A stretch of DNA of 64,000 nt from positions 55,780-119,779 of the forward strand of contig NZ_JODM01000019.1 in assembly GCF_000717995.1 (NCBI RefSeq), read 5' to 3'. Shown here in pieces: positions 1 to 9,643 of this stretch. The position numbers and the translations under genes are program-made. This stretch comes from Streptomyces violaceorubidus (GTDB taxonomy: Bacteria; Actinomycetota; Actinomycetes; Streptomycetales; Streptomycetaceae). Below the pieces are notes generated by a model, which worked only from the letters and a program-made list of their open reading frames with translations, was not told the DNA's origin and searched no databases. Numbering within the stretch: position 1 is the first letter of the stretch; every line of letters begins with the position of its first letter.

Positions 1-77
1 AGGCCCCCGAGGCCGCCGCCGAGTCCACCGACGCCGAGAAGGCCGACGACAAGGCCGAGGAGAAGACCGAGGGCTGA
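1..77 (+). CDS. tig: trigger factor, C-terminal tail (partial)
   Basis: Only the last 24 codons and the TGA stop (75-77) are in the window. The visible tail is Ala/Glu/Lys/Asp-rich and ends AEEKTEG, a disordered acidic end. Streptomyces trigger factors carry such a tail after the chaperone domain, and tig directly precedes clpP1 in this genus. Trigger factor is the ribosome-bound folding chaperone and peptidyl-prolyl isomerase. The assignment rests on tail composition and on the neighbours, since no folded domain is visible. A strong hairpin follows the stop. Confidence 0.72.
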   Translation, partial: APEAAAESTDAEKADDKAEEKTEG

Positions 78-105
78 TCCCCTCGCGCCGTCCCCGACGG
101 ATGTG

Positions 106-142
106 GAACGGGCCCCGGACGTTTTGACGCCGGGGCCCGTTC
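106..142 (+). terminator. tig transcription terminator
   Basis: Perfect 13-bp inverted repeat (106-118 with 130-142, arm GAACGGGCCCCGG) around an 11-base loop containing TTTT, 29 bases after the tig stop. It has no U-tail, which is usual in Streptomyces. It separates tig from the clpP1P2 transcript. Confidence 0.8.
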
Positions 143-184
143 GTCGTACGGCCCGCGGTCGCACCCGCGCCCTGCGTACCGCTA

Positions 185-198
185 CGCCCGAGGCGAAC
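185..198 (+). promoter_or_regulatory. ClgR-type operator upstream of clpP1
   Basis: The sequence CGCCCGAGGCGAAC fits the reverse complement of the ClgR box GTTCGC-Y-N3-R-GCG at every fixed position. ClgR is the actinobacterial activator of clpP1P2 and other protease genes. The site lies 114 bases before the chosen clpP1 start, where an activator would bind. The consensus is from memory of the family; binding here is inferred. Confidence 0.6.
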
Positions 199-298
199 AC
201 CCGCAGAACCGGGATGGCACCGGAGGGCCACCGCGTTAGGGTCCATGAATACGAGGGCAGGGGAGTCCCGGAAAGCGGCTCCAGCCCCGCAGGGAAAC

Positions 299-958
299 GT
301 GAGACGGCCCGGCGCCGTCGTAAGACGAGCAGGTGGATACGTGACGAATCTGATGCCCTCAGCCGCCGGCGAGCCCTCTATCGGTGGCGGCCTCGGCGAC
401 CAGGTCTACAACCGACTGCTCGGCGAGCGGATCATCTTCCTCGGCCAGCCGGTCGACGACGACATTGCCAACAAGATCACCGCACAGCTGCTGCTCCTTG
501 CCTCCGACCCGGACAAGGACATCTTCCTGTACATCAACAGCCCGGGCGGTTCGATCACGGCCGGCATGGCGATCTACGACACCATGCAGTACATCAAGAA
601 CGACGTGGTGACGATCGCGATGGGTCTCGCGGCCTCCATGGGGCAGTTCCTGCTCAGCGCGGGCACCCCCGGCAAGCGCTTCGCGCTGCCGAACGCCGAG
701 ATCCTGATCCACCAGCCGTCCGCCGGCCTCGCCGGTTCGGCCTCGGACATCAAGATCCACGCCGAGCGGCTGCTGCACACCAAGCGGCGCATGGCCGAGC
801 TGACCTCCCAGCACACCGGCCAGACGATCGAGCAGATCACCCGCGACTCGGACCGCGACCGCTGGTTCGACGCCTTCGAGGCCAAGGAGTACGGCCTCAT
901 CGACGACGTCATCGCCACGGCCGCCGGCATGCCGGGCGGCGGCGGCACGGGCGCCTGA
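299..958 (+). CDS. clpP1: ATP-dependent Clp protease proteolytic subunit 1
   Basis: Serine peptidase (family S14) that forms the degradation chamber of the Clp protease with ClpP2 and an unfoldase such as ClpX. From the GTG at 299 it is 219 aa. The catalytic triad is visible: Ser113 in GLAASMGQ, His138 in LIHQP, and Asp187 in the SDRDRWF segment. The strand motif YINSPGGS and the C-terminal YGLIDDVI are typical. The frame is also open upstream to 245, and GTG 341 (MTNLMPSA) has the better SD (AGGTGG) and would give the shorter form; 299 is chosen because Streptomyces ClpP1 is, as I recall, 219 aa beginning with this segment. ClpP N-termini are processed, so the start hardly affects the mature enzyme. 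clpP2 follows after 50 bases. Confidence 0.93.
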   Translation: MRRPGAVVRRAGGYVTNLMPSAAGEPSIGGGLGDQVYNRLLGERIIFLGQPVDDDIANKITAQLLLLASDPDKDIFLYINSPGGSITAGMAIYDTMQYIKNDVVTIAMGLAASMGQFLLSAGTPGKRFALPNAEILIHQPSAGLAGSASDIKIHAERLLHTKRRMAELTSQHTGQTIEQITRDSDRDRWFDAFEAKEYGLIDDVIATAAGMPGGGGTGA

Positions 959-1008
959 GCCATCCCCCGCCCCGAGCCGACCGCCTCAGCCCCTTTACAG
1001 GAGACACT

Positions 1009-1719
1009 GTGAACGACTTCCCCGGCAGCGGCCTGTACGACCGCATGAACGCCACGCAGGACCTGCGCGCCGCCTCCCAGGGCCGCTACACCGGCCCGCA
1101 GGCCGAGTCCCGCTACGTCATCCCGCGCTTCGTCGAGCGCACCTCGCAGGGCGTGCGCGAGTACGACCCGTACGCCAAGCTCTTCGAGGAGCGGGTGATC
1201 TTCCTCGGCGTCCAGATCGACGACGCCTCGGCCAACGACGTCATGGCGCAGCTGCTGTGCCTGGAGTCGATGGACCCCGACCGGGACATCTCGGTCTACA
1301 TCAACAGCCCCGGCGGCTCCTTCACCGCGCTCACGGCTATCTACGACACGATGCAGTACGTGAAGCCGGACGTCCAGACGGTCTGCATGGGCCAGGCCGC
1401 CTCCGCCGCCGCCGTCCTGCTGGCCGCCGGTACGCCGGGCAAGCGCATGGCGCTGCCGAACGCCCGCGTCCTGATCCACCAGCCGTACAGCGAGACCGGC
1501 CGCGGTCAGGTCTCCGACCTGGAGATCGCCGCCAACGAGATCCTCCGGATGCGCTCGCAGCTGGAGGAGATGCTGGCCAAGCACTCCACCACGCCGGTCG
1601 AGAAGATCCGCGAGGACATCGAGCGCGACAAGATCCTCACGGCCGAGGACGCGCTGAGCTACGGCCTGATCGACCAGATCATCACCACCCGGAAGATGGA
1701 CAACTCCTCTCTCCGCTAG
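1009..1719 (+). CDS. clpP2: ATP-dependent Clp protease proteolytic subunit 2
   Basis: Second ClpP paralogue, 236 aa, co-transcribed with clpP1. GTG at 1009 follows the SD ACAGGAGA. The triad is Ser132 (GQAASAAA), His157 (LIHQPY) and an Asp near 207 (IERDK); YINSPGGSF and YGLIDQII are conserved. Actinobacteria usually need both ClpP1 and ClpP2, whose rings combine into a mixed tetradecamer. The N-terminal extension of about 50 residues before FEERVIFLG probably contains a cleaved propeptide. The gene ends just before a long hairpin, so clpX may be transcribed separately. Confidence 0.95.
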   Translation: MNDFPGSGLYDRMNATQDLRAASQGRYTGPQAESRYVIPRFVERTSQGVREYDPYAKLFEERVIFLGVQIDDASANDVMAQLLCLESMDPDRDISVYINSPGGSFTALTAIYDTMQYVKPDVQTVCMGQAASAAAVLLAAGTPGKRMALPNARVLIHQPYSETGRGQVSDLEIAANEILRMRSQLEEMLAKHSTTPVEKIREDIERDKILTAEDALSYGLIDQIITTRKMDNSSLR

Positions 1720-1744
1720 GCGGGAGGCTGTATCGTCTGCCGCT

Positions 1745-1791
1745 CCTTGGCACGGTTTGACGCGATTCACGTCAAAGGGACCGTGCCAAGG
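1745..1791 (+). terminator. hairpin between clpP2 and clpX
   Basis: Long, nearly perfect stem: CCTTGGCACGGT (1745-1756) pairs with ACCGTGCCAAGG (1780-1791), and inside it TTTGACG pairs with CGTCAAA. It lies 25 bases after the clpP2 stop and 117 bases before clpX. It could end the clpP operon or act as an mRNA processing or stabilising element. Confidence 0.7.
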
Positions 1792-1908
1792 GGGGCCCGG
1801 ACGAGGGGCCCGGCAAGGTACCGTCGGACATAAGGCAGCACCAGGAGTCCGCCCGCCGTTGACGTGACGTCGACGCCGGGAGTCTCCCAGGCGAAGGGGA
1901 AGCACACC

Positions 1909-3195
1909 GTGGCACGCATCGGTGACGGCGGCGATCTGCTCAAGTGCTCGTTCTGCGGAAAGAGCCAGAAGCAGGTCAAGAAGCTCATCGCAGGGCCCGG
2001 TGTGTACATCTGCGACGAGTGCATCGACCTCTGCAACGAGATCATCGAGGAGGAGCTGGCCGAGACCAGCGAGGTGCGCTGGGAGGAGCTCCCGAAGCCC
2101 CGCGAGATCTACGAGTTCCTCGAGAGCTACGTGGTCGGCCAGGAAGCGGCCAAGAAGGCCCTCTCCGTCGCGGTGTACAACCACTACAAGCGGGTCCAGG
2201 CCGGTGAGAACGGCGGCGCCCAAGGCCGCGAGGACGCCATCGAGTTGGCGAAGTCCAACATCCTCCTGCTGGGCCCCACGGGCTCCGGCAAGACCCTCCT
2301 CGCCCAGACCCTCGCCCGCATGCTGAACGTCCCCTTCGCGATCGCCGACGCCACGGCGCTCACCGAGGCGGGGTACGTCGGCGAGGACGTCGAGAACATC
2401 CTGCTCAAGCTGATCCAGGCCGCGGACTACGACGTCAAGAAGGCCGAGACCGGGATCATCTACATCGACGAGATCGACAAGGTCGCGCGCAAGAGCGAGA
2501 ACCCCTCCATCACGCGCGACGTGTCGGGCGAGGGCGTCCAGCAGGCCCTGCTGAAGATCCTCGAGGGCACCACGGCCTCGGTCCCGCCGCAGGGCGGCCG
2601 CAAGCACCCGCACCAGGAGTTCATCCAGATCGACACGACGAACGTCCTGTTCATCGTGGGCGGTGCCTTCGCGGGCCTGGAGAAGATCATCGAGGGCCGG
2701 GCCGGCGCCAAGGGCATCGGCTTCGGCGCGCAGATCCGCTCCAAGCGGGAGATCGAGTCCAAGGACCAGTTCGAGCAGGTCATGCCGGAGGACCTGGTCA
2801 AGTTCGGCATGATCCCCGAGTTCATCGGCCGGCTGCCCGTCATCACCTCCGTCCACAACCTCGACCGCGAGGCGCTCCTCCAGATCCTGGTCGAGCCGCG
2901 CAACGCCCTCGTCAAGCAGTACGAGCGCCTCTTCGAACTCGACGGCGTGGAGCTGGACTTCGAGCGCGAGGCCCTGGAGGCCATCGCCGACCAGGCCATC
3001 CTCCGCCAGACCGGCGCCCGCGGCCTGCGCGCCATCATGGAGGAGGTCCTCCAGGGCGTGATGTACGAGGTCCCGTCCCGCAAGGACGTCGCCCGCGTCG
3101 TCATCACCGCCGACGTGGTCCTCTCCAACGTCAACCCGACGCTGATCCCCCGGGATTCGCGGGGGCGGGGCCCGGGCGAGCAGAAGACGGCGTAG
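1909..3195 (+). CDS. clpX: ATP-dependent Clp protease ATP-binding subunit ClpX
   Basis: AAA+ unfoldase that recognises, unfolds and feeds substrates into ClpP. It is 428 aa from GTG 1909, preceded by SD GAAGGGGA; the frame is open further upstream, but the family begins at [16 protein letters not shown]. Visible elements: an N-terminal C4 zinc finger (Cys13, Cys16, Cys35, Cys38), Walker A GPTGSGKT at 122-129, Walker B IIYIDEID at 183-190, and the IGF-type loop in GIGFGAQ that docks on ClpP. The Arg-rich C-terminal end is ordinary. Length and motifs are complete. Confidence 0.97.
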   Translation: MARIGDGGDLLKCSFCGKSQKQVKKLIAGPGVYICDECIDLCNEIIEEELAETSEVRWEELPKPREIYEFLESYVVGQEAAKKALSVAVYNHYKRVQAGENGGAQGREDAIELAKSNILLLGPTGSGKTLLAQTLARMLNVPFAIADATALTEAGYVGEDVENILLKLIQAADYDVKKAETGIIYIDEIDKVARKSENPSITRDVSGEGVQQALLKILEGTTASVPPQGGRKHPHQEFIQIDTTNVLFIVGGAFAGLEKIIEGRAGAKGIGFGAQIRSKREIESKDQFEQVMPEDLVKFGMIPEFIGRLPVITSVHNLDREALLQILVEPRNALVKQYERLFELDGVELDFEREALEAIADQAILRQTGARGLRAIMEEVLQGVMYEVPSRKDVARVVITADVVLSNVNPTLIPRDSRGRGPGEQKTA

Positions 3196-3212
3196 CCGGT
3201 CACGCACCACGC

Positions 3213-3257
3213 ACGCGGGAGGGGCCCGGTCGATTCGACCGGGCCCCCCTCCCGCGT
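3213..3257. terminator. bidirectional terminator between clpX and the minus-strand membrane protein gene
   Basis: Long GC-rich stem, ACGCGGGAGGGGCCCGGTCGA paired with its complement around a two-base loop, between two convergent genes. Placed to stop transcription from both sides. Confidence 0.8.
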
Positions 3258-3273
3258 GGCGTCCGAAGGCGCG

Positions 3274-4290
3274 TCAGGCCTTGACGCGGATTTCCTTGCG
3301 GAGCTTGGTGGTGATGTCGACGGCGACGTCCTTCGTCACACCCTTGGTGGCGTCACCCGGTGAGACCAGAGCGATCGTGCTGTAGTCGGCCCAGGCGCAG
3401 ATCCAGTCCGTCTTCTCCTTCTTGGAGACCGGGTTGGTGCCCTCGACGCCCTGGCACTTCATGACCGCGCCGTCGATGTCGACCGACTCGGGTTCGCCCA
3501 CGGCCTTGCCGCCCCCCGTCTCGGAGGAGGACGACGAGTTCTTCTCGGACTCCTTCTTGAACTCGGCGAAGAACTTGTCGAGCACTGTCTCGGGGTCCGA
3601 GATCTTCCCGTACGCACCGATGTAGGTGATGCCCTTGGCGGTCGCCATTTCAGCGGGGTCGGGGGCCGTGCTCGGGTCCGAAGGGTCGTACCCGGTGAGG
3701 TCCGCGGTGGTGTAGAACCCGGTCACGCTCGTGCCGTCCTTGACGCCACTCTTCTCCAGGTCCTTGACCGTGTCCGAGTCGGTCTCGGCGGCCTCGTCGC
3801 TGGCGCGCTTGTAGTCGGTGAGCACCGTCGCCGGCGTCGTCAGCTTGTGGGCGCCGTCGTCCTCCAGGCCGCCCGCGCCGCCACCGCCGCCGATCACGAA
3901 GTAGGCCCCCACGCCGATCGCCGCCACGACGGCGACCGCGCCGATGATCAGACCGGCCTTCTTCTTGCCGCCGCCACCCGGAGCCGGGGGCTGAGGCATG
4001 CCGTACGGCTGCTGACCGTACGGGGGCTGCTGGCCGTACGGGGGCTGCTGACCGTACGGGGGCTGCTGACCGTAGGCGGGCTGCTGACCGTAGGGGGCCT
4101 GCGGCGGGACGGCGCCCTGCTGGGGCTGCTGCGGGTAGCCGTAACCCGGCTGAGGGGGAGGCGTCTGCTGGGGGTAGCCGTAGCCGGGCTGGGGGGCCTG
4201 CGGCGGCTGCTGGCCGTACGGTCCCGGCTGGCCGTACGGTCCGGGCTGCTGGGGCTGCCCGCCGTACGGGCCCGGCTGCTGGTGACTCAT
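3274..4290 (-). CDS. Pro/Gln/Gly/Tyr-rich single-pass membrane protein
   Basis: 338 aa. Residues 1 to about 105 are low complexity, with repeats of QQPPYG and QPGPYG. Then comes a Lys patch (GGGKKK) and one membrane helix (AGLIIGAVAVVAAIGVGAYF). The remaining ~180 residues form an outside domain with one Cys pair candidate (MKCQGVEG and DWICAWADY). The topology is cytoplasmic proline-rich N-terminus, TM, extracytoplasmic C-terminus. Proteins of this layout are common in Streptomyces and have no assigned function. ATG 4290 is preceded by the SD GAGGGGGAA. It diverges from valS across 138 bases. Confidence 0.82.
   Translation of the reverse strand: MSHQQPGPYGGQPQQPGPYGQPGPYGQQPPQAPQPGYGYPQQTPPPQPGYGYPQQPQQGAVPPQAPYGQQPAYGQQPPYGQQPPYGQQPPYGQQPYGMPQPPAPGGGGKKKAGLIIGAVAVVAAIGVGAYFVIGGGGGAGGLEDDGAHKLTTPATVLTDYKRASDEAAETDSDTVKDLEKSGVKDGTSVTGFYTTADLTGYDPSDPSTAPDPAEMATAKGITYIGAYGKISDPETVLDKFFAEFKKESEKNSSSSSETGGGKAVGEPESVDIDGAVMKCQGVEGTNPVSKKEKTDWICAWADYSTIALVSPGDATKGVTKDVAVDITTKLRKEIRVKA
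4009..4098 (+). repeat. 18-bp tandem repeat inside the PQGY-rich gene
   Basis: About five copies of an 18-bp unit (CTGCTGACCGTACGGGGG and variants), in frame on the minus strand and encoding QQPPYG. Repeat number may vary between strains without breaking the frame. Confidence 0.8.
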
Positions 4291-4415
4291 TACTGGGTTC
4301 CCCCTCAGATGCCTTACGTGGTGCTGACATCCTGACCCAGACCTGGCGTGCGCAGGTCACCGGGGGCCGCACCGTTACAGAAGAAACGCGTTTCGGAACA
4401 GGGCCGTGACGCCCG

Positions 4416-4421
4416 TAAACT
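4416..4421 (+). promoter_or_regulatory. -10 box of valS, predicting a leaderless transcript
   Basis: TAAACT lies exactly 7 bases before the GTG start of valS, so transcription would begin at or next to the start codon. A weak -35 (TTCGGA, 4392-4397) is 18 bases upstream. There is no Shine-Dalgarno sequence before this GTG, which agrees with leaderless initiation. Confidence 0.65.
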
Positions 4422-4428
4422 GACCCCC

Positions 4429-7053
4429 GTGACCGAGAACTCTCAGCAGCCGCAGCCCGCCCCCAGTACCGAACTGCCGACCCAGTACGCGCCGGCCGAG
4501 GTAGAGGGGCGGCTGTACGAGCGCTGGGTGGAACGGGGTTACTTCGAGGCCGACGCGAAGAGCGAGAAGCCGCCGTACACCGTCGTCATCCCGCCGCCGA
4601 ACGTCACGGGCAGCCTGCATCTCGGGCACGCCTTCGAGCACACGCTCATCGACGCCCTGACCCGCCGCAAGCGCATGCAGGGCTACGAGACGCTGTGGCA
4701 GCCTGGCATGGACCACGCCGGCATCGCCACGCAGAACGTCGTCGAGCGCGAGCTGGCCAAGGAGGGCAAGTCCCGGCACGACCTCGGCCGGGAGGCCTTC
4801 GTCGAGCGCGTCTGGCAGTGGAAGAGCGAGTCCGGCGGCCAGATCAGCGGCCAGATGCGCCGCCTCGGCGACGCCGTCGCCTGGTCCCGCGAGCGCTTCA
4901 CGATGGACGAGGGACTGTCCCAGGCCGTCCAGACCATCTTCAAGCGGCTCTACGACGACGAGCTGATCTACCGCGCCGAGCGCATCATCAACTGGTGCCC
5001 GCGCTGTCTGACCGCGATCTCCGACATCGAGGTCGAGTACCAGGACGACGACGGCGAACTGGTCTCCATGAAGTACGGGGAGGGCGACGAGACCATCGTC
5101 GTCGCCACCACCCGCGCGGAGACGATGCTCGGCGACACCGCCGTCGCCGTCCACCCCGAGGACGAGCGGTACAAGCACCTGGTCGGCAAGCTGATCAAGC
5201 TGCCGCTGACCGACCGCTCCATCCCGGTCGTCGCCGACGAGCACGTCGACCCCGAGTTCGGCACCGGCGCCGTCAAGGTGACGCCGGCCCACGACCCCAA
5301 CGACTTCGAGATCGGCCAGCGGCACAACCTGCCGTCCATCGCCGTGATGGACGAGCACGCCGTCATCACCGCCCACGGCCCCTTCCAGGGCCTTGACCGC
5401 CTGGAGGCCCGCTCCGCCATCGTCGCCGCGCTGCGCGCCGAGGGCCGGATCGTCGCCGAGAAGCGGCCCTACGTCCACTCCGTCGGCCACTGCTCGCGCT
5501 GCAAGACCACCATCGAGCCGCGCCTGTCCATGCAGTGGTGGGTCAAGGTCGGCCCGCTGGCCAAGGCCGCCGGCGACGCGGTCCGCGACGGCAAGGTCAA
5601 GATCCACCCGCAGGAGATGGAGAAGCGGTACTTCGACTGGGTCGACAACCTCCACGACTGGTGCATCTCGCGCCAGCTGTGGTGGGGCCACCGCATCCCC
5701 GTCTGGTACGGCCCGGACGGCGAGGTCGTCTGCGTCGGCCCCGACGAGGAGCCGCCCGGCGGCGAGGGCTGGTACCAGGACTCCGACGTCCTGGACACCT
5801 GGTTCTCCTCCGGCCTGTGGCCCTTCTCCACGCTCGGCTGGCCCGAGCAGACCGAGTCGCTCGCGAAGTTCTACCCGAACTCGGTCCTGGTCACCGGCTA
5901 CGACATCCTCTTCTTCTGGGTCGCCCGGATGATGATGTTCGGCCTCTACGCGATGGACGGCACCCCGCCGTTCCACACCATCGCCCTGCACGGCATGGTC
6001 CGTGACCAGAACGGCAAGAAGATGTCCAAGTCCTTCGGGAACGTGGTGAACCCGCTGGACTGGATGGACAAGTACGGCTCCGACGCCCTGCGCTTCACCC
6101 TCGCGCGCGGCGCCAACCCGGGCGTCGACGTCCCGATCGGCGAGGACTGGGTCCAGGGCTCCCGCAACTTCGCCAACAAGATCTGGAACGCCACCCGCTT
6201 CGCGCTGATGAACGGCGCGACGGTGGACGGCCCGCTGCCGGACGCGTCGAGGATGTCCTCGACCGACCGGTGGATCCTGTCCCGGCTGAACTCGGTGGTC
6301 GCCGAGGTCGACGCGTACTACGAGGACTACCAGTTCGCGAAGCTCTCCGACGCCCTGTTCCACTTCGCCTGGGACGAGGTCTTCGACTGGTACGTCGAGC
6401 TGTCCAAGACCACCTTCCAGGCGGGCGGCGAGGCGGCCGAGGTCTCCCAGCGGGTCCTGGGCGAGGTCCTGGACGTGACGCTGCGTCTCCTCCACCCGGT
6501 CGTCCCCTTCGTCACGGAGACGCTGTGGACCACGCTCACCGGTGGCGAGTCGGTCGTCATCGCCGAGTGGCCGTCCGACTCCGGGTTCCGCGACGCGGAC
6601 GCCGAGGGGGAGATCGAGACCGTCCAGTCCGTCATCACCGAGGTCCGGCGCTTCCGTGCCGACCAGGGTCTCCAGCCCGGCCAGCGGGTCCCGGCCCGGC
6701 TGACCCTGACCGGCAGCGCGCTCGCGGCCCACGAGGCGGCCGTCCGGCAGCTGCTGCGGCTCCAGCCGGAGGGCGAGTCCTTCACGGCGACGGCCACGCT
6801 GCCGGTCGCGGGTGTCGAGGTGGCCCTCGACCTCTCCGGCGTCATCGACTTCGCCGCCGAGCGCAAGCGGCTGGCGAAGGACCTCGCGGCGGCGGAGAAG
6901 GAGAAGGCCCAGGCCAACGGCAAGCTCGGCAACGAGGCGTTCCTCGCCAAGGCGCCGGACCACGTCGTGGACAAGATCCGGGGCCGGCTGGCCAAGGCGG
7001 ACGAGGACATCGCCCGCATCACCGCGCAGCTGGAGAAGCTGCCGGAGGCGTAA
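4429..7053 (+). CDS. valS: valyl-tRNA synthetase
   Basis: Class I aminoacyl-tRNA synthetase that charges tRNA-Val and edits misactivated threonine. 874 aa from GTG 4429; the frame is open 27 codons further upstream, but the -10 box lies inside that extension. HIGH-type signature HLGH at 64-67, KMSKS at 531-535, an editing (CP1) insertion between them, anticodon-binding helical domain, and a C-terminal coiled-coil arm ([19 protein letters not shown]) typical of ValRS. Cys pairs in NWCPRC and HCSRC suggest bound zinc. folC follows after 84 bases with its own promoter. Confidence 0.97.
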   Translation: MTENSQQPQPAPSTELPTQYAPAEVEGRLYERWVERGYFEADAKSEKPPYTVVIPPPNVTGSLHLGHAFEHTLIDALTRRKRMQGYETLWQPGMDHAGIATQNVVERELAKEGKSRHDLGREAFVERVWQWKSESGGQISGQMRRLGDAVAWSRERFTMDEGLSQAVQTIFKRLYDDELIYRAERIINWCPRCLTAISDIEVEYQDDDGELVSMKYGEGDETIVVATTRAETMLGDTAVAVHPEDERYKHLVGKLIKLPLTDRSIPVVADEHVDPEFGTGAVKVTPAHDPNDFEIGQRHNLPSIAVMDEHAVITAHGPFQGLDRLEARSAIVAALRAEGRIVAEKRPYVHSVGHCSRCKTTIEPRLSMQWWVKVGPLAKAAGDAVRDGKVKIHPQEMEKRYFDWVDNLHDWCISRQLWWGHRIPVWYGPDGEVVCVGPDEEPPGGEGWYQDSDVLDTWFSSGLWPFSTLGWPEQTESLAKFYPNSVLVTGYDILFFWVARMMMFGLYAMDGTPPFHTIALHGMVRDQNGKKMSKSFGNVVNPLDWMDKYGSDALRFTLARGANPGVDVPIGEDWVQGSRNFANKIWNATRFALMNGATVDGPLPDASRMSSTDRWILSRLNSVVAEVDAYYEDYQFAKLSDALFHFAWDEVFDWYVELSKTTFQAGGEAAEVSQRVLGEVLDVTLRLLHPVVPFVTETLWTTLTGGESVVIAEWPSDSGFRDADAEGEIETVQSVITEVRRFRADQGLQPGQRVPARLTLTGSALAAHEAAVRQLLRLQPEGESFTATATLPVAGVEVALDLSGVIDFAAERKRLAKDLAAAEKEKAQANGKLGNEAFLAKAPDHVVDKIRGRLAKADEDIARITAQLEKLPEA

Positions 7054-7124
7054 CCGCCGCAGCCCGCGGGCAGCCGTGCCGTCCAGGCCGCACGACTGCC
7101 CGCGGTCACGGGGCACGGGGTACG

Positions 7125-7130
7125 TAGACT
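7125..7130 (+). promoter_or_regulatory. -10 box of folC, predicting a leaderless transcript
   Basis: TAGACT sits 7 bases before the GTG start of folC at 7138, the same geometry as at valS. No Shine-Dalgarno sequence is present before the GTG. Confidence 0.65.
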
Positions 7131-7137
7131 GGTCCCC

Positions 7138-8652
7138 GTGAGCGACAACCCCGGCCAGAACGACCAGCCCGACCCCCTCGACTCCTTCGACGAGATCATC
7201 GACGCGGAGACCACCCGCGACCCCGACCTCGCCGTCATCGAGGCCGGCAGCCGCACCCTGCGCACCCAGGGCGGCCCCCCGCAGGCCGACGTCCCCGGGC
7301 GCCCGGAGGATCCCGAGGTGGACGCGGCGCTGCGCGCCGTCGAGACGGAGCTGGCCACCCGCTGGGGCGAGACCAAGCTGGAGCCGTCCGTCACCAGGAT
7401 CGCCGCGCTGATGGACGTACTGGGCGAGCCGCAGCGCTCGTACCCCTCGATCCACATCACCGGGACCAACGGCAAGACCTCCACCGCCCGCATGATCGAG
7501 GCCCTGCTCGGCGCCTTCGAGCTGCGCACCGGGCGGTACACCTCGCCGCACGTCCAGTCGATCACCGAGCGGATCAGCCTGGACGGGGCGCCGATCTCCG
7601 CCGAGCGGTTCGTCGAGACGTACGCCGACATCAAGCCGTACGTCGAGATGGTCGACGCGCGGCAGGAGTACCGGCTGTCGTTCTTCGAGGTGCTGACCGG
7701 CATGGCGTACGCCGCCTTCGCCGACGCGCCCGTGGACGTGGCCGTCGTCGAGGTCGGGATGGGCGGCTCCTGGGACGCCACCAACGTCATCGACGGGGAC
7801 GTCGCCGTCGTCACCCCCATCGACCTGGACCACACCGACCGGCTCGGCGAGACGCCCGGCGAGATCGCGGCCGAGAAGGCCGGCATCGTCAAGCAGGACG
7901 CCACCGTGATCCTGGCCCAGCAGCCGGTGGACGCGGCGCAGGTCATGCTGAAGAAGGCCGTCGACGTCAACGCCACCGTCGCCCGCGAGGGGCTGGAGTT
8001 CGGCGTCGTGGCCCGCGAGGTCGCCGTCGGCGGGCAGCTGGTCACCCTGCGCGGGCTCGGCGGCGAGTACACCGAGGTCTACCTGCCGCTGCACGGCGCC
8101 CACCAGGCGCACAACGCGGCGGTCGCGCTGGCCGCCGTCGAGGCGTTCTTCGGCGTCGGCGCGCAGCGTCCCGAGTCGCTGGACGTGGACACCGTGCGCA
8201 AGGCCTTCGCCTCCGTCGCCTCGCCGGGGCGGATGGAGGTGGTGCGGCGCTCGCCGACCGTGGTGCTGGACGCCGCGCACAACCCGGCCGGCGCCCGGGT
8301 CACCGCCGAGGCGGTGGGGGAGGCCTTCCAGTTCAGCCGCCTCATCGGGGTGGTCGGTGCCAGCGGCGACAAGAACGTACGGGGGCTGCTGGAGGCGTTC
8401 GAACCGGTCTTCGCCGAGGTCGTCGTCACCCAGAACTCCAGCCACCGCGCGATGGACGCCGACGAGCTGGCCGCGATCGCCGTGGAGGTCTTCGGCGACG
8501 ACCGCGTCCAGGTCGAGCCGCGGCTGCCGGACGCCCTGGAGGCCGCGATCACGCTGGCCGAGGAGGAGGGCGAGTTCGCGGGCGGCGGTGTGCTCGTCAC
8601 CGGTTCCGTCATCACCGTCGGCGAGGCCCGACTGCTTCTCGGGAGGGGCTGA
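7138..8652 (+). CDS. folC: dihydrofolate synthase / folylpolyglutamate synthase
   Basis: 504 aa Mur-ligase-family enzyme that adds glutamate to dihydropteroate and to folates using ATP. The P-loop is HITGTNGKTSTAR with GTNGKT at 109-114. Also visible: the FolC segment RYTSPHVQSITERI, the Mg-binding VEVGMGGSWDATN, the DHTDRLG motif, and the C-terminal LDAAHNPAGA. About 65 acidic N-terminal residues precede the conserved core, a Streptomyces feature. The following small gene starts 6 bases after the stop, so the two are probably co-translated. Confidence 0.95.
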   Translation: MSDNPGQNDQPDPLDSFDEIIDAETTRDPDLAVIEAGSRTLRTQGGPPQADVPGRPEDPEVDAALRAVETELATRWGETKLEPSVTRIAALMDVLGEPQRSYPSIHITGTNGKTSTARMIEALLGAFELRTGRYTSPHVQSITERISLDGAPISAERFVETYADIKPYVEMVDARQEYRLSFFEVLTGMAYAAFADAPVDVAVVEVGMGGSWDATNVIDGDVAVVTPIDLDHTDRLGETPGEIAAEKAGIVKQDATVILAQQPVDAAQVMLKKAVDVNATVAREGLEFGVVAREVAVGGQLVTLRGLGGEYTEVYLPLHGAHQAHNAAVALAAVEAFFGVGAQRPESLDVDTVRKAFASVASPGRMEVVRRSPTVVLDAAHNPAGARVTAEAVGEAFQFSRLIGVVGASGDKNVRGLLEAFEPVFAEVVVTQNSSHRAMDADELAAIAVEVFGDDRVQVEPRLPDALEAAITLAEEEGEFAGGGVLVTGSVITVGEARLLLGRG

Positions 8653-8658
8653 GAAACC

Positions 8659-9015
8659 GTGCGTACGCTCTGTGCTTCGACTCTGATCGGCGAGTTCTTC
8701 GTGATCGGCTTCGCCGGACTGGTCGCCATGAAGGACCCGGACCTGTCCGTGGGGACGGTGTGGACGGTCAGCGGCATCGCGATGTTCCTCAGCGTGCTGC
8801 TGTGCGGGGTCCTCACCCGGCCCGGCGGGATCGCCCTCGGCTGGGCGCTGCAGGTCGCGCTGATCGCCGCCGGCTTCGTGGTGCCGACCATGTTCTTCCT
8901 CGGTGCGATCTTCGCCGCCCTGTGGTGGGCCTCGGTGCACTACGGCCGGAAGATCGACGAGGCGAAGGCGAGGTTCGCCGCCCAGGCCGAGGCCGCCGCG
9001 CCCGACCCCGCCTGA
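8659..9015 (+). CDS. DUF4233-type four-helix membrane protein
   Basis: 118 aa with four predicted membrane helices: ASTLIGEFFVIGFAGLVA, VWTVSGIAMFLSVLLCGV, IALGWALQVALIAAGFV and MFFLGAIFAALWWASV. A charged tail ends in an Ala-rich stretch. GTG 8659 lies just after the folC stop, and its SD (GGGAGGGG) is inside the end of folC. Small membrane proteins of this family sit between folC and ndk in actinobacteria; the function is unknown to me. Confidence 0.85.
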   Translation: MRTLCASTLIGEFFVIGFAGLVAMKDPDLSVGTVWTVSGIAMFLSVLLCGVLTRPGGIALGWALQVALIAAGFVVPTMFFLGAIFAALWWASVHYGRKIDEAKARFAAQAEAAAPDPA

Positions 9016-9131
9016 CCGGCGGGACGGGGCCGACCGGGCCGGTATGCCTGACGCTGTGTGACCGGGGCCGCGACACGCCCGGTAACCTCATTCATCACCC
9101 GCACGACCGCACATCTCCAAGGGAGCCCCTC

Positions 9132-9545
9132 GTGACTCAGCGCAGCCTCGTCCTCCTCAAGCCCGACGCCGTCCGTCGTGGCCTGACCGGCGAGATCATC
9201 AGCCGTATCGAGCGCAAGGCCGGCTGGCAGATCACCGCGCTGGAACTGCGCACCCTGGACACCGAGACGCTGGAGCAGCACTACGGCGAGCACCAGGGCA
9301 AGCCGTTCTACGAGCCGCTGGTCGAGTTCATGGCGTCCGGGCCGGTCGTGGCGATGGTCGTCGAGGGCGAGCGGGTCATCGAGGGGGTGCGCGCGCTGGC
9401 CGGGCCCACCGACCCGATCGCCGCCGCGCCCGGCTCCATCCGCGGGGACTACGGTGTGATCGTCCGCGAGAACCTGATCCACGCCTCCGACTCCGAGGAG
9501 TCCGCCGAGCGGGAGCTGAAGATCTTCTTCCCGGGCCGGGTCTGA
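9132..9545 (+). CDS. ndk: nucleoside diphosphate kinase
   Basis: 137 aa, the usual length. It transfers the gamma phosphate between nucleoside triphosphates and diphosphates through a phosphohistidine. The active His117 lies in ENLIHASDS, and the phosphate-binding GSIRGDYG segment is present. The family begins with [12 protein letters not shown], which fixes the GTG at 9132, with SD AAGGGAG a few bases upstream. Confidence 0.97.
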   Translation: MTQRSLVLLKPDAVRRGLTGEIISRIERKAGWQITALELRTLDTETLEQHYGEHQGKPFYEPLVEFMASGPVVAMVVEGERVIEGVRALAGPTDPIAAAPGSIRGDYGVIVRENLIHASDSEESAERELKIFFPGRV

Positions 9546-9580
9546 TCCACCTACGGGACACGCCGGGAGCGTCTTTTTTT

Positions 9581-9595
9581 CTGACACCGTGTCAG
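9581..9595. promoter_or_regulatory. 15-bp palindrome, possible operator
   Basis: CTGACACCGTGTCAG is a perfect 7-1-7 inverted repeat right after a run of seven T. It is too short for a terminator and has the size of a dimeric repressor site. The regulator is unknown. Confidence 0.4.
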
Positions 9596-9617
9596 TCGAA
9601 TGGACCGGGCGGAGCCG

Positions 9618-9643
9618 GGGCGGTCGCGCGAAAGCGACCGCCC
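9618..9643 (+). terminator. ndk terminator
   Basis: Perfect 10-bp stem GGGCGGTCGC / GCGACCGCCC around a GCGAAA loop, 72 bases after the ndk stop and with no U-tail. Confidence 0.7.

Noticed and set aside
574..3210. Long open frame (878 codons) on the minus strand, antisense to clpP1, clpP2 and clpX
   Set aside because: High-GC genes leave long open antisense frames. Its product is Leu/Asp/Val low complexity with no domain, and both strands cannot encode these proteins.
4375..8940. 1521-codon minus-strand frame opposite valS and folC
   Set aside because: Mirror of the codon bias of valS and folC; no SD, no motif.
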